The translations under genes and the position numbers were made by a program. Shown in pieces: positions 1 to 8,274 of a DNA stretch of 40,175 bases. The number at the start of each line of letters is the position of its first letter. The stretch's first letter is position 1. The stretch comes from Syntrophobacter sp. SbD2 (GTDB lineage: Bacteria; Desulfobacterota; Binatia; UBA9968): assembly GCA_945889495.1 (NCBI GenBank), contig CAMDBU010000038.1, forward strand, positions 1 to 40,175. The letters are read 5' to 3'. The notes under the pieces are model-generated. The model saw nothing but the letters and a program-made list of their open reading frames with translations. It had not been told where the DNA came from and did not search any database.

Positions 1-166
1 AAATGGCCGCGGTGCACCCCGCATAAGGGTCAAAGAGTGAGGTTTTTTCACAGCTACGGCAGGCGATGATGAAATCTATCACTGGCAGAACTACAGCCGC
101 CGACACAGTGCGATTTACAATGGGGTTTTTCAGCAGAATCACTACTGACTACTGACTCCTCACTCC
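1..166. other. Left-edge non-coding stretch
   Basis: No convincing gene is visible before the first coding region ends at 167. The last part is a short run of near-repeats of the type CTACTGACTACTGACTCC (about 141-165), similar in style to the low-complexity repeats between other SBP genes here. It lies just downstream of a minus-strand operon, but I see no clear rho-independent terminator in it. Confidence 0.4.
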
Positions 167-1138
167 TTACTTCTTGAGTTCTTTGGCCGCCGCGGCGGAC
201 AGCGAGAAGTCGAAGATCGTCGCCGCCGGGAGATCGGCGTTGAGACCGGCGGTGGCGGCGAGCATGGCGATGTAGCCTTTGCTCTGTTCCGCCGTCGGCA
301 CACCGTCGCGGGAGTAGGTGTCTTTGACGCTGTCGTAGGCTTTGGCGGCTTGGCTCGGCGTGAGCGCCATCCATTTGCCGATCAGCGCGGTGGCGTCTTC
401 CCGTTGGTTGGCGGTGTACTCCAAGCCGTCGATGGCGGCCTTCAATACCTCGATCACTTCGCCGCGCTGGGTTTTGATTTTCTCATCGGTGGCGGCGAGA
501 CCAGCTTGGGGGATCTGCAGCAGCGTGCCCATCTGGACTAAACGCTTCAGCCCCATCTCTTCGCCTTTGATATCCGCCGGCGCGGCGATAATCGCTGCCT
601 CGGCCAGCCCTTTTTGTACGGCGATGAGTCGATCGATTGAAGACGGCGCGTTGATGATCGTGGTTTTCGGCCCAAGCTTGTAGCGGTCGATGAGAAACTG
701 GATTTCGTAGGCGACCAGGTTGCCAAAGCCGCTGCCAGCAATCTTCTTACCGGCGAGATCGGTGATCGCGTTCACGTCGGGTCGAACCACCAAAGTGTGT
801 TGCAGCTTGACCGAAGAGAAATGAATCACCTTGGCCGCCGCACCGCGCGCTGCCGCGGTGGCGATGGTGCTGGGAATGATCGTGTAGTCCACCGAGCGGT
901 TGAGCAGCGCCGCCGCTGTCAACGTGGCGGCCATTTGGATCATTTCGACATCGAAGCCGCGCTTGGCGAACATGCCCTTTTGCACCGCGGCGTAGATCGG
1001 AAAATAGCTCAGTGACGGCGCCGCGGTGGCGATGCGGATTTTCTGGCGCGGCGCGTCGGCGGCGAAGCCAGGCGCGAGCGTCGCCGCGAAAATTAATAGG
1101 ATGGCCAGGACTGATCGGACGAACGGCTGGACGATCAT
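167..1138 (-). CDS. NMT1/SsuA-type ABC substrate-binding protein
   Basis: A 323-residue periplasmic binding protein of the NitT/TauT/SsuA (NMT1-like, PBP2) type. An N-terminal signal peptide (FVRSVLAILLIFAATLAPGFA) is followed by the typical first strand and helix (ATAAPSLSYFPIYAAVQKGMF, then a KRGFDVE segment) and a central DLAGKKIAGSGFGNL segment. The chosen ATG overlaps the upstream SBP stop in an ATGA (1135-1138), which implies translational coupling; a GTG six bases upstream is the alternative. It is last of four binding-protein genes read together. No permease or ATPase is nearby, so the ligand and partner transporter are unknown. The family call is firm; substrate is not inferable. Confidence 0.88.
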   Translation of the reverse strand: MIVQPFVRSVLAILLIFAATLAPGFAADAPRQKIRIATAAPSLSYFPIYAAVQKGMFAKRGFDVEMIQMAATLTAAALLNRSVDYTIIPSTIATAAARGAAAKVIHFSSVKLQHTLVVRPDVNAITDLAGKKIAGSGFGNLVAYEIQFLIDRYKLGPKTTIINAPSSIDRLIAVQKGLAEAAIIAAPADIKGEEMGLKRLVQMGTLLQIPQAGLAATDEKIKTQRGEVIEVLKAAIDGLEYTANQREDATALIGKWMALTPSQAAKAYDSVKDTYSRDGVPTAEQSKGYIAMLAATAGLNADLPAATIFDFSLSAAAAKELKK

Positions 1139-2166
1139 TTCCACAGCTCCTTGTAGAAGCCTGACTGTTTGATCTCGTCGAGATAACTATTGTCGAAAAA
1201 CGACTCGGCCGGCGTCGCATTCACCGCGGCGCGCTCGGCCAGGCCGAGTTCGGCCATCAAGCGGGCCATCGACACCACCCCGTCTCGCGCCGTCGTCGGA
1301 TCGCGGGCGACGGTAGCCAAGGCATCTTTGTAGGTGCGGTCGAGCAACTCGGCATCGCTCTGGCGCGAGTATTTGGCGAGGATTTTTTTCGCCAGGCTTT
1401 CGTTGGCCCACATGGTTCTGATGCCTTCCAAGGTGCCTTTGATCAGCCGGATGGTCACATCGCGGTTCTTGGCGGCATAGCCTCGGCGCGCGGCGATGCC
1501 TTGAGAAGTAAACTGGATGCCCAACTTCTGGTACTCGGGGGCGCCGACCAATTCGCGAAAACCTTCCTTGATGAGTTGGAACGACAGCGGCGCTGACACC
1601 ATGGCGCCGTCGACGATGCCTCTGCGCAGCGCCGTGGCCGCTTCCGGCTGGCCGCCCATTTGTAAGATGGTCGCGTCCTTGACGTGAAATTTATCGAGAA
1701 TCAGCTGGATCGCTAAATGCGGCACCGCGCCCAGCCGGCTGATGCCGATCTTTTTGCCGCGCAGATCTTCGCCCTTTTCGATGGTCGGCTTGGTGAGCAG
1801 AGAGATGCTCAAGGGCGTTAGCGCCGCCACGGTGATGACATCGCCGCCTTTCAACACATTCGAGATAATCGCCGGCCCGGCGAAGCCGGCATAGTTGGCG
1901 CCGCCCGACAGCATGGTCTGCAAGATCAGCGACGAGGCGCCGAAGTAAACCAAATCGACGTCGAGCCCATGCTTCTCAAAAATCTTGGCATCCTTGGCGA
2001 TCATCCACGGCAGACTGCTCGAATTGATCGGCGAATAGGGGAAGGCGACTTTGGTGAGTGGTTGCGCCGGTGAACTTACCGGAATCGCCAACCAGATCAC
2101 GAGCACGAGCACGAACACGATCGCGAAATTGGAGCGCTGGAGTAAACGAGTGTTGGGTCGGAACAT
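1135..2166 (-). CDS. NMT1-like ABC substrate-binding protein
   Basis: A 343-residue NMT1-like binding protein. After a signal peptide (VFVLVLVIWLAIPVSSPAQ) come FPYSPINSSSLPWMIAKDAK, KHGLDVDLVYFGASSL and DLRGKKIGISRLGAVPHLA, and it ends in the ELWK tail shared with its neighbour. It is a close paralogue of 2191-3216 and of the broken gene at 11527-12570, so the three arose by duplication. The 5' coding region contains short repeats in the hydrophobic signal segment (TTCGTG/CTCGTG units). Its stop overlaps the next start by four bases. Likely a periplasmic binding protein or sensor; ligand unknown. Confidence 0.9.
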   Translation of the reverse strand: MFRPNTRLLQRSNFAIVFVLVLVIWLAIPVSSPAQPLTKVAFPYSPINSSSLPWMIAKDAKIFEKHGLDVDLVYFGASSLILQTMLSGGANYAGFAGPAIISNVLKGGDVITVAALTPLSISLLTKPTIEKGEDLRGKKIGISRLGAVPHLAIQLILDKFHVKDATILQMGGQPEAATALRRGIVDGAMVSAPLSFQLIKEGFRELVGAPEYQKLGIQFTSQGIAARRGYAAKNRDVTIRLIKGTLEGIRTMWANESLAKKILAKYSRQSDAELLDRTYKDALATVARDPTTARDGVVSMARLMAELGLAERAAVNATPAESFFDNSYLDEIKQSGFYKELWK

Positions 2167-2190
2167 GATGGTTACCTTCGTAGCTTTGGT

Positions 2191-3216
2191 CTATTTCCAC
2201 AGCTCTTTCAAGAAACCGGACTGTTTCACTTCGTCGGCATAGCTGTTGTCGAAATAGGCGTCGGCGGGCGTGGCGCTGACGGCGGATTTCTCGACGATGG
2301 CGAACTCGCCCATGAGACGCGCCATGTTGACGATCGCTTCGCGTGGGATCGTCGGCTCGCGCGGCAAGGTGTCGACGGCGAATTTGTGCAGCTTGTCGAG
2401 GATCTCCGGGTTGGTTTGGCGGGTGTATTTGGCCAGGATTTTCTTGGCCAGCGCATCTTGGGTGAAGATCACTTTGATGCCTTCCCAGGTCGCTTTGATC
2501 ACGCGCACAATCACGTCGCGGTTCTTGACCGCGTAGGAGCGCCGCGCGGCGATACCGCCGGAGAGAAACTTAATCCCCAGCCTGACGTAGTCCTGGGCGC
2601 CGACCAGCTCGCGAAAGCCGTCCCGTTGCAGCAGGTACAATTGCGGCGGCGAGAGCACGGCGCCGTCGATGACACCGCGGCGCAGGCCGATTTCGGCTTC
2701 GGTCTGGCTGCCCATTTGCAAGATCGCCACGTCTTTCATGGCGTAGCGGTCGAGGATCAGCTGGAGCGCGAAGTGGGGGATACCGCCCAAGCGCGTGATG
2801 CCGACTTTTTTCCCCTTGAGATCTTCCACCCGCTCGATGGCCGGCCGCGTGACCAGCGAGATGGTCAGCGGCGTCATCGCCGCGACGGTGATGACGTCGC
2901 CGCCGCGCAGCACGTTGGTCACCACCGCTGGGCCGCCGAAGCCGGCGACATTGGCCGCGCCGGAAAGCATCGACTGAATGATCAACGCCGACGCGCCGAC
3001 GAACACCGGATCGACGTCGAGTCCGTACTTCTCGTAGATCTTCATGTCCTTGGCGACGAAGAACGGCAACGCGCTGGCGTTGATCGGCGAATAGGGGAAA
3101 GGCACTTTCGTCAGCGCCTGCGCCTGGGTGCTAACTGGCATGCTCAGCCAATGCACGAACACGAACACGAGCACGAACCCGGAGCGATGGAGTAATGGAG
3201 TGTTGGGTCGGAACAT
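2191..3216 (-). CDS. NMT1-like ABC substrate-binding protein
   Basis: A 341-residue paralogue of the downstream SBP. I start it at the ATG at 3216 because the protein then opens MFRPNTPLLHRSG with a signal peptide ending near STQAQA, matching its paralogue (MFRPNTRLLQRSN). The open frame continues further upstream only by running over the FbpA-like gene. Two base pairs separate it from that gene's stop, so both are one transcript. Core motifs are FPYSPINASALPFFVAKDMK, DLKGKKVGITRLGGIPHFA and the C-terminal KQSGFLKELWK. The 5' end carries an octamer repeat (about 3185-3207). Confidence 0.88.
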   Translation of the reverse strand: MFRPNTPLLHRSGFVLVFVFVHWLSMPVSTQAQALTKVPFPYSPINASALPFFVAKDMKIYEKYGLDVDPVFVGASALIIQSMLSGAANVAGFGGPAVVTNVLRGGDVITVAAMTPLTISLVTRPAIERVEDLKGKKVGITRLGGIPHFALQLILDRYAMKDVAILQMGSQTEAEIGLRRGVIDGAVLSPPQLYLLQRDGFRELVGAQDYVRLGIKFLSGGIAARRSYAVKNRDVIVRVIKATWEGIKVIFTQDALAKKILAKYTRQTNPEILDKLHKFAVDTLPREPTIPREAIVNMARLMGEFAIVEKSAVSATPADAYFDNSYADEVKQSGFLKELWK

Positions 3217-3218
3217 AA

Positions 3219-4211
3219 TCAGCGAAAGAGCTTTTGAAATTCCTTGCGCTTCTCGGCGTAAAACGATTCGCCCAAGTCGTCCATTTCGACGAACTTGATC
3301 TTGTCGGCGTCGGGCACCGGCGGGTAGACGCCTTTGCGGTTGACGAACTCGCCGTTCTTGGCCATGAGATTCATGCTTTCGTCGTCGAGGAAAAAGTCGA
3401 TGAACGCCTTGGCGGCATTCGGATGCGGCGCTTTGTGAAACAGCGACATGTAGCTGGCGTCGCCAAGCAGCCGATAATCGCCGCGCACGTAGTCCACCGG
3501 CGCGCCTTTCTGGCCGTTCAAGAAAACATAGTAGACGTAAGTAATGCCGATGGGGGTCTCGCCGGTGGTGACGCGGTCGGCGGAAGGCGCGAAGGATTCG
3601 ACTAGAATCGGCTTCATCGCCGCCAGGTCGCGGATGAATTTGTCCGCTTTGTCCTTGCCCATGAGTTTGTGCAGGTTGGCGAGCCACTGCGCCGTGGTCG
3701 TGTGCAGCGTCGGGTCGGCCATGACGATTTTGCCGCGGAACTGCGGCTTGACCAAGTCTTCTAGCGTTTTTGGCGCATCGGCGGGCTTGATGATGCTCTT
3801 GTTATACATCACACCAACGATGTGGTTGCGCGCGCGCGGCCCCAGCTGCGGGTCGATGGCATCCTTGGGAAAGTCTTTCCACATGGGCGACTCGTAGCGC
3901 GCCAGGATGCCTTCCTTGTGCATGATCCGGTGGGTGTCCTCGGTGGACATCACCAGATCGAAGAGCGCCTTGCCGGCGCGCGCTTCGGTGAGGGCGCGGT
4001 CCATGACTTTAGTCGCCGAGGTGCGCCAGTAGTCGACGGTGACGCCGGTTTTTTTCTGAAAGATTTTCTGCAGCGGCTCGAAGATGTCCGACTGCATGGT
4101 GCCGTAGACGATCAGCTTGCCGTCTTTCTTCGCCGCCTCGATGAGCTTGGCGTCCTGGGCGAAGGCGAAATCGCTGAGAAATAGCATCGCGATGAAAAAG
4201 AAATGTATCAT
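3219..4211 (-). CDS. FbpA/AfuA-like extracellular solute-binding protein
   Basis: A 330-residue family-1 solute-binding protein of the ferric-iron/polyamine (FbpA/AfuA-like) type. Start at 4211: GAGGTG lies about nine bases upstream and the product then opens with a good signal peptide (MIHFFFIAMLFLSDFAFAQ). Family signs are AAKKDGKLIVYGTM near the N-terminus, then FDLVMSTEDT, NHIVGVMYNKS and, near the end, AFIDFFLDDESMNLM. It is the first gene of the four-SBP operon. Such proteins usually work with FbpB/FbpC-like partners, which are absent here. Iron binding is not established: the usual paired tyrosines cannot be assigned by eye. Confidence 0.85.
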   Translation of the reverse strand: MIHFFFIAMLFLSDFAFAQDAKLIEAAKKDGKLIVYGTMQSDIFEPLQKIFQKKTGVTVDYWRTSATKVMDRALTEARAGKALFDLVMSTEDTHRIMHKEGILARYESPMWKDFPKDAIDPQLGPRARNHIVGVMYNKSIIKPADAPKTLEDLVKPQFRGKIVMADPTLHTTTAQWLANLHKLMGKDKADKFIRDLAAMKPILVESFAPSADRVTTGETPIGITYVYYVFLNGQKGAPVDYVRGDYRLLGDASYMSLFHKAPHPNAAKAFIDFFLDDESMNLMAKNGEFVNRKGVYPPVPDADKIKFVEMDDLGESFYAEKRKEFQKLFR

Positions 4212-4241
4212 TGTGTTCTGCACCTCATACCGTCGGTCATG

Positions 4242-4309
4242 GTAGGGGCAACCCCCCGTGGTTGCCCGTCCGAGTATCGAAGAGAGCAGGCACGGGGGCC
4301 TGCCCTTAC
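4242..4309. repeat. Inverted pair of GTAGGGGC palindromic repeats
   Basis: Two related units in opposite orientation: TAGGGGCAACCCCCCGTGG... at 4243-4267 and ...GGCACGGGGGCCTGCCC at 4286-4305. Each unit can fold on itself. The GTAGGGGC head recurs at 27212 and 30051. This looks like a REP/BIME-type dispersed intergenic repeat, placed just upstream of the four-SBP operon. Confidence 0.7.
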
Positions 4310-4318
4310 TAGCTTCTA

Positions 4319-4393
4319 TCATTTGATTATCCTAGTCGCCCGCGCCAGCACCTCCGGCGCAATCGTCAGGCCGATCTGCTTGGCGGTCTTCGC
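4319..4393 (-). pseudogene. 3'-end remnant of a PF04392-type SBP gene
   Basis: Reading the minus strand from about 4393 to the TGA at 4319-4321 gives KTAKQIGLTIAPEVLARATR followed by IIK and stop. This is almost identical to the C-terminus of the intact SBP at 9113-10102. Homology ends abruptly at about 4393, just before the HepT gene stop. It is a decayed or truncated copy of the tandem SBP family, and one of three such stubs, each beside a toxin-antitoxin module. Confidence 0.8.
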
Positions 4394-4431
4394 AAGCTGC
4401 CGCGCTCGTTGTCGAAGTAGCATGCCAAGGA

Positions 4432-4776
4432 TTAGGGATTGGCGGTAGATATCTTCGCCAATTCAGCAATCAGCGGAGGCGGGTCGTGGGTGACCGTGTT
4501 CCACACGATGTCGTAATCCACGATGTCATACCCGTGAGCAAGTCGATTGCGCATGCCGATAATTTGCGGCCATGGGATGTCGGGGTAACGCCGTTGAACG
4601 TCAGCAGGCACGCGGCTGGCGGCTTCACCGACAATTCCCACACAGCGCAAAATCGCCAGCCCCAGGGTGCGATCACGGTCGAGATCCGCGCGCTGACGAT
4701 CACGTATAAGCCCTACCGCTTCCCGCGCATAATCCAGCATGTGACGCAATCGGACTTGAGGATCATCCCGCGACAT
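4432..4776 (-). CDS. hepT: HepT-like HEPN toxin
   Basis: A 114-residue helical protein of the HepT (formerly DUF86) family, the RNase toxin of HepT-MntA (type VII) modules. The diagnostic RX4HXY motif is visible: R76-NRLA-H81-G-Y83 in [15 protein letters not shown]. The chosen ATG overlaps the 3' end of the nucleotidyltransferase gene by 14 bases, so the two are co-translated; an earlier ATG in the same frame would add ten residues. In characterised pairs MntA AMPylates the tyrosine of this motif to silence the RNase. That mechanism is transferred by homology. Confidence 0.88.
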   Translation of the reverse strand: MSRDDPQVRLRHMLDYAREAVGLIRDRQRADLDRDRTLGLAILRCVGIVGEAASRVPADVQRRYPDIPWPQIIGMRNRLAHGYDIVDYDIVWNTVTHDPPPLIAELAKISTANP

Positions 4777-5077
4777 ACAACGGCTCGGCCTCCGCCACCA
4801 CCTCATCGCGGAAATAATGGCTGAGGCATAGTGGCGTGTTCATATCCACCTTGCGACCGCCCACAAGCGCGGAGATCTCTAACTCCATCCCCGCCAGTCC
4901 GATCAGCCCAGGGGTATGCTCGGGATCGAACTCCACCAGCAAGTCCAAGTCGCTATCGGGACGAAAATCTTCGCGCAACGCCGAGCCAAACAGCGCCAAC
5001 TTACGGATGTGATGGCGGCGGCAGAAGTCGGCGATTTTATCCTTAGGGAGTTCGATATTGGCGTAGTTCGTCTTCAT
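4763..5077 (-). CDS. mntA: MntA-like nucleotidyltransferase antitoxin
   Basis: A 104-residue minimal nucleotidyltransferase (MNT fold). The catalytic signature is G31-S32 followed by D43-L-D45 ([20 protein letters not shown]), with a third acidic residue at D78 in RKVDMNTP. Such proteins use ATP to AMPylate the partner HepT toxin. The start at 5077 gives a family-typical N-terminus ([10 protein letters not shown]); the frame is open ten codons further. It is the first gene of the pair and overlaps hepT. Confidence 0.88.
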   Translation of the reverse strand: MKTNYANIELPKDKIADFCRRHHIRKLALFGSALREDFRPDSDLDLLVEFDPEHTPGLIGLAGMELEISALVGGRKVDMNTPLCLSHYFRDEVVAEAEPLYVAG

Positions 5078-5227
5078 CTCGTGACCCTCGTATTTAGGAG
5101 ATAGCATACTCCCTTCACGCGCTTTGGCTCAACAGCTTCCTACCTCGTCAGCCAGCGAGTGGGCAGTCATCGACACTGGATCAAACATTGGCAGAATATA
5201 GGTTTCTCTCACCCTTCACCCTGGCGT

Positions 5228-6211
5228 CTACTTGATCACCCGATTCGCCCGCGAGAGAAATTCCGGCGACAGCGTTAGGCCGATCTGCTTGGCCGCTTTC
5301 AAGTTGATGACAAACTCAAACTTGGTCGCCTGCTGCACCGGCAAGTCAGCCGGTTTGGCGCCTTTTAAGATCTTGTCGACGTAGTGGGCGGCTTTGCGGT
5401 ACAGGTCGTCGAAGTCAGCCCCGTAAGACATGAGACCGCCGGCCTCCACAAAGTCATCCTGTGGGTAAATGGCTGGCAACCGGTATTTAACGGCAAGCTC
5501 GACGATGCGCTTTCTTTCGGCAAAAAAGCCGCGACCGGCGGTCGGCATAATCGCGCCCACCTGCTTCTGCTTGGCAGTTTTAAAGGCGCTCTCTAAACCT
5601 TTGGCGTTGGGTTGAGTCTCGATCTCCTCCAGTTTTAGCTTTAGTGCCACAGCCGCAGGTCTGATCTCTTTCAGCTGGTTTTCTATGCTTGCTCCCTCCG
5701 GCCGCAAAAGCGCGACTCGCGAGAGTCTGGGGACTGCGTCCTTGAGTATCTCTAGCCTTTTGCTATTTAGCTCGGTCCCTAAACTCGATAACCCGGTGAC
5801 ATTGCCTCCCGGCCGCCCCAGACTGGCAACTAGACCTTGACTCACAGGATCCCCAGCGGTCGCCATCACGATGGGGATGTTGGCGGTGGCGTTCTTGGCC
5901 GCTAACGCAGATGGCGTCCCAGCGACCACAATTAGATCAACCTTAAGACGAACCAAGTCAGCCGCAAGCTCAGGTACGCGCTCACGCTTTTGATCGGCAA
6001 ATCGGTACTCGACGGTGATGTTCTTTCCCTCAATCCAGCCAAGCTTGCTCAGTTCTTGCCGGAACGCCTCCACGAGGCCCGCGCTACTCGCAGTAGTGCT
6101 ATTATCCAGGAAACCTATGCGGAAGATTTTCCCCGCAGGCTGCGCGCGCGCGGCGGAACTAGAAATCACAATAGCCATTGCCATTAGCCAGAAGAGAATA
6201 GATTTCATCAT
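5228..6211 (-). CDS. PF04392-type ABC substrate-binding protein (copy 1)
   Basis: A 327-residue binding protein of the ABC_sub_bind (PF04392) family, related to TrpX-like periplasmic proteins. It has a signal peptide (ILFWLMAMAIVISSSAARAQ), then FRIGFLDNST, AAKNATANIPIVMATAGDPV, SLGRPGGNVTGLS and a C-terminal FVINLKAAKQIGLTLSPEFL. GGAGA lies upstream of the double ATG. It is closely related to 7023-8009 and more distantly to 9113-10102. In other bacteria this family is adjacent to permease and ATPase genes; here each copy stands alone beside toxin-antitoxin genes. Confidence 0.9.
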   Translation of the reverse strand: MMKSILFWLMAMAIVISSSAARAQPAGKIFRIGFLDNSTTASSAGLVEAFRQELSKLGWIEGKNITVEYRFADQKRERVPELAADLVRLKVDLIVVAGTPSALAAKNATANIPIVMATAGDPVSQGLVASLGRPGGNVTGLSSLGTELNSKRLEILKDAVPRLSRVALLRPEGASIENQLKEIRPAAVALKLKLEEIETQPNAKGLESAFKTAKQKQVGAIMPTAGRGFFAERKRIVELAVKYRLPAIYPQDDFVEAGGLMSYGADFDDLYRKAAHYVDKILKGAKPADLPVQQATKFEFVINLKAAKQIGLTLSPEFLSRANRVIK

Positions 6212-6264
6212 GGATTTATCTCCGAAGCTTTTGCTGACAACTTATCGCTGATCGCTGGTAACTC

Positions 6265-6330
6265 TCACCGAATCACCCGATCCGCCCGTACCAACACATT
6301 GGGCCGGATCGTCAGGCCGATTTGCTTTAC
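6265..6330 (-). pseudogene. 3'-end remnant of a PF04392-type SBP gene
   Basis: The minus strand from about 6330 to the TGA at 6265-6267 reads KQIGLTIRPNVLVRADRVIR then stop. This is clearly homologous to the C-terminal 20 residues of the intact SBPs nearby, but it has no upstream coding body. It sits between SBP copy 1 and the plus-strand antitoxin/toxin pair, mirroring the stubs at 4319 and 8070. Confidence 0.78.
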
Positions 6331-6406
6331 CTACTTAAAAACACGAGGTTGAACTTCTTTGGGTGCTCGCATTGACGAATCTCGGCGAGGCGAATATTCT
6401 GTGTAT

Positions 6407-6652
6407 ATGAAGCCCGCTCAACAGAAGGTCTTGGAAGAGGTGTTGCGCTTGCCACTAGAGGCGCGTGCAGCTCTGGTTGGCCACTTATTGGACAGCTTGG
6501 ATGATGCCGTCGATGAAGATGCTGAATCGGCGTGGAGTAAAGAGATCGCGCGCCGAATCGACGACCTAGACAAGGGTAAAGTAAAAACGGTTCCCTGGTT
6601 GGTGGCACGCCGCCAAATCCTCGGGCAATCCGGTGGCCGCGCCAAGCGTTAG
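6407..6652 (+). CDS. Addiction-module antitoxin (PF09720-like)
   Basis: An 81-residue acidic helical protein of the 'putative addiction module component' family. The leucine-rich segment VLEEVLRLPLEARAALVGHL and the acidic stretch DSLDDAVDEDAESAW are typical; the C-terminus, which would wrap the toxin, is basic. I use the ATG at 6407 because it gives the usual family N-terminus. The toxin start overlaps its end by 20 bases, as expected for a co-translated pair. It is the only module of this tandem region on the plus strand. Confidence 0.8.
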   Translation: MKPAQQKVLEEVLRLPLEARAALVGHLLDSLDDAVDEDAESAWSKEIARRIDDLDKGKVKTVPWLVARRQILGQSGGRAKR

Positions 6653-6935
6653 ATTTCACCCCAGCGCTATCGCCGAAGCCAAGGCGGCTCACGATTGGTA
6701 TGCCAAGCGCAATCCGTCTGCCGCCGCGGCCTTTATGGCGGCCCTCGACGACGCCATCAGTGTCATCCGTAACAGTCCGGCGCGCTGGCCGCAGAATTCG
6801 CACGACACAAGAAAATATCTTCTTCGCCGATTTCCCTACGCTGTGATTTATCGAGTGACCGATGCAACGATCCAAGTCGTAGCTGTGGCCCATGGACGCC
6901 GCCGCCCTGGCTACTGGCGCAGACGAAGCCTGTAA
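6633..6935 (+). CDS. RelE/ParE-superfamily toxin
   Basis: A 100-residue basic protein of the RelE/ParE fold. Recognisable parts are the N-terminal VRFHPSAIAEAKAAHDWYA helix pair, the middle RKYLLRRFPYAVIYRV strands and the terminal HGRRRPGYWRRR tail. It starts with GTG inside the antitoxin gene (20-base overlap). Target (ribosome-dependent mRNA cleavage or gyrase) cannot be told from sequence; the FPYAVIYRV core is common in the ParE-like branch. Confidence 0.85.
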   Translation: MAAPSVRFHPSAIAEAKAAHDWYAKRNPSAAAAFMAALDDAISVIRNSPARWPQNSHDTRKYLLRRFPYAVIYRVTDATIQVVAVAHGRRRPGYWRRRSL

Positions 6936-7022
6936 AACTAAACGCACGGTAGCACTATCCATGCTACCCCTGACTCCAAGTAGGCATACTATCGTTGGTT
7001 CAATTCCGGTCTCGCGTTATCT

Positions 7023-8009
7023 TCACTGAATCACCCGATTCGCCCGCGAGAGAAACTCCGGCGACAGTGTCAGGCCGATCAGCTTGGCCGCTTTCAGGTT
7101 GATGACAAACTCAAACTTGGTCGCCTGCTGCACCGGCAAGTCAGCCGGTTTAGCGCCTTTCAAAATCTTGTCCACGTAGTGGGCGGCCTTGTGGAACAGG
7201 TCATCGTAGTCCGCCCCGTAGGACATCAGGCCGCCCTCATCGACGAACTCCTTCTGGAAGTAAATAGCCGGCAACCGATGTTTGGCGGCAAGCTCGACGA
7301 TGCGCTTTCGTTCCGCGAAAAATTGGCGACTGGTGATCGTCATAATCGCGCCCACCTGCTTCTGCTTGGCGGTTTGAAAGGCGCTCTCTAAACCGTTGGC
7401 GCCGAATTGAGTCTCGATCTCCTCCAATTTTAGCTTCAGCGCCACAGCCGCGGGCCTGATCTCTTTCAGTTGGGATGACAGTATGCCGGTACCCTGCCCC
7501 CGCAGAAGTCCAACTCGAACAAGCTTGGGGATCGCGTCCTTGAGCACCTCTAGTCTTTTGCTGTTTAGTTCGGTCCCTAAATTCGACAGCCCAGTGACAT
7601 TGCCTCCTGGCCGCGCCAGACTGGCAACCAGACCTGAACCTACCGGGTCCCCAGCGTTCGCCATCACGATGGGAATGGTTGTAGTCGCTTTTTTCGCGGC
7701 TAACGCTGGCGGTTCGCCTGTGGTCACGATCAAATCAACCTTGAGACGAACCAAGTCCGCCGCAAGCTCAGGTAACCGCTCACGGTTTTGCTCTGAAAAT
7801 CGGTACTCGATGGTGAGATTCTTTCCCTCAATCCAGCCAAGTTTGCTCAGCTCTTGCCGGAAGGCCTCCGAGAGGACGGCGATACCAGAAGCATTGCTAT
7901 TATCCAGGAAGCCGATGCGAAAGATTTTTCCCGCCTGCTGCGCGTGGGCGGCGGGGGCAGAAATCAGAATGGCAGTTGCCAGGAACCGAAAGAGAATGGT
8001 TTTCATCAT
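7023..8009 (-). CDS. PF04392-type ABC substrate-binding protein (copy 2)
   Basis: A 328-residue close paralogue of the SBP at 5228-6211. It shares the signal-peptide start (MMKTILFRFLATAILI), KLGWIEGKNLTIEYRFSEQN, SLARPGGNVTGLSNLGTEL and FVINLKAAKLIGLTLSPEFL. GGAGA precedes the ATG. The high identity of long stretches, with differences spread through the gene, suggests an older tandem duplication rather than a recent copy. Periplasmic location is predicted; ligand unknown. Confidence 0.9.
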   Translation of the reverse strand: MMKTILFRFLATAILISAPAAHAQQAGKIFRIGFLDNSNASGIAVLSEAFRQELSKLGWIEGKNLTIEYRFSEQNRERLPELAADLVRLKVDLIVTTGEPPALAAKKATTTIPIVMANAGDPVGSGLVASLARPGGNVTGLSNLGTELNSKRLEVLKDAIPKLVRVGLLRGQGTGILSSQLKEIRPAAVALKLKLEEIETQFGANGLESAFQTAKQKQVGAIMTITSRQFFAERKRIVELAAKHRLPAIYFQKEFVDEGGLMSYGADYDDLFHKAAHYVDKILKGAKPADLPVQQATKFEFVINLKAAKLIGLTLSPEFLSRANRVIQ

Positions 8010-8026
8010 GGATTTGTCTCCGCTGA

Positions 8027-8072
8027 TTTTGCTGACAACTGATTGCTGACGGCTGACCGCTGACCGCTGTCA
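8027..8072. repeat. Degenerate heptamer array (GCTGACN type)
   Basis: Consecutive seven-base units resembling GCTGACC/GCTGACG/ACTGATT run from the SBP upstream region to the stop of the next SBP remnant. A weaker version (GCTGACA ACTTATC GCTGATC GCTGG) occupies the same position upstream of SBP copy 1 at about 6233-6258. The array therefore sits at the junction between each intact SBP and the neighbouring stub, where duplications or deletions may have joined. Confidence 0.6.
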
Positions 8073-8241
8073 TTTGATTATCCTCGTCGCCCGCGCCAGC
8101 ACCTCCGGCGCAATCGTCACGCCGATCTGCTTTGCTGTCTTGAGATTGATCACAAACTCGAACTTCATCGGCTGCTCCACCGGCAGGTCGGCGGGCTTGG
8201 CACCTTTGAGAATCCTGTCCACGAAATATGCAACGCGCCAA
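8070..8241 (-). pseudogene. 3'-end remnant of a PF04392-type SBP gene
   Basis: Reading the minus strand gives an intact C-terminal segment: a YFVDRILKGAKPADLPVEQ-like stretch, FVINLKTAKQIGVTIAPEVL, then ARATRIIK and stop at 8070-8072. It matches the last ~55 residues of the SBP at 9113-10102. Upstream of about 8241 the homology stops and HEPN-gene DNA begins. It is the longest of the three stubs, which shows they are truncations of this family rather than chance similarity. Confidence 0.82.
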
Positions 8242-8274
8242 GCGCCGCCAATCGCGTTACCGGCGTTCCTCCGG

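Noticed and set aside
2386-3195. Long plus-strand ORF (269 codons) opposite an SBP gene
   Set aside because: It is antisense to a clear SBP gene, has a His/Arg/Asp-rich product typical of reverse-frame reading of GC-rich DNA, and no ribosome-binding site.
3217-3687. N-terminal extension of the SBP at 2191-3216
   Set aside because: The open frame continues upstream only through another gene in a different frame; the ATG at 3216 restores the normal signal peptide.
6327-6962. Minus-strand ORF of 211 codons
   Set aside because: It lies opposite the well-supported antitoxin/toxin pair and covers both; the product has no domain character.
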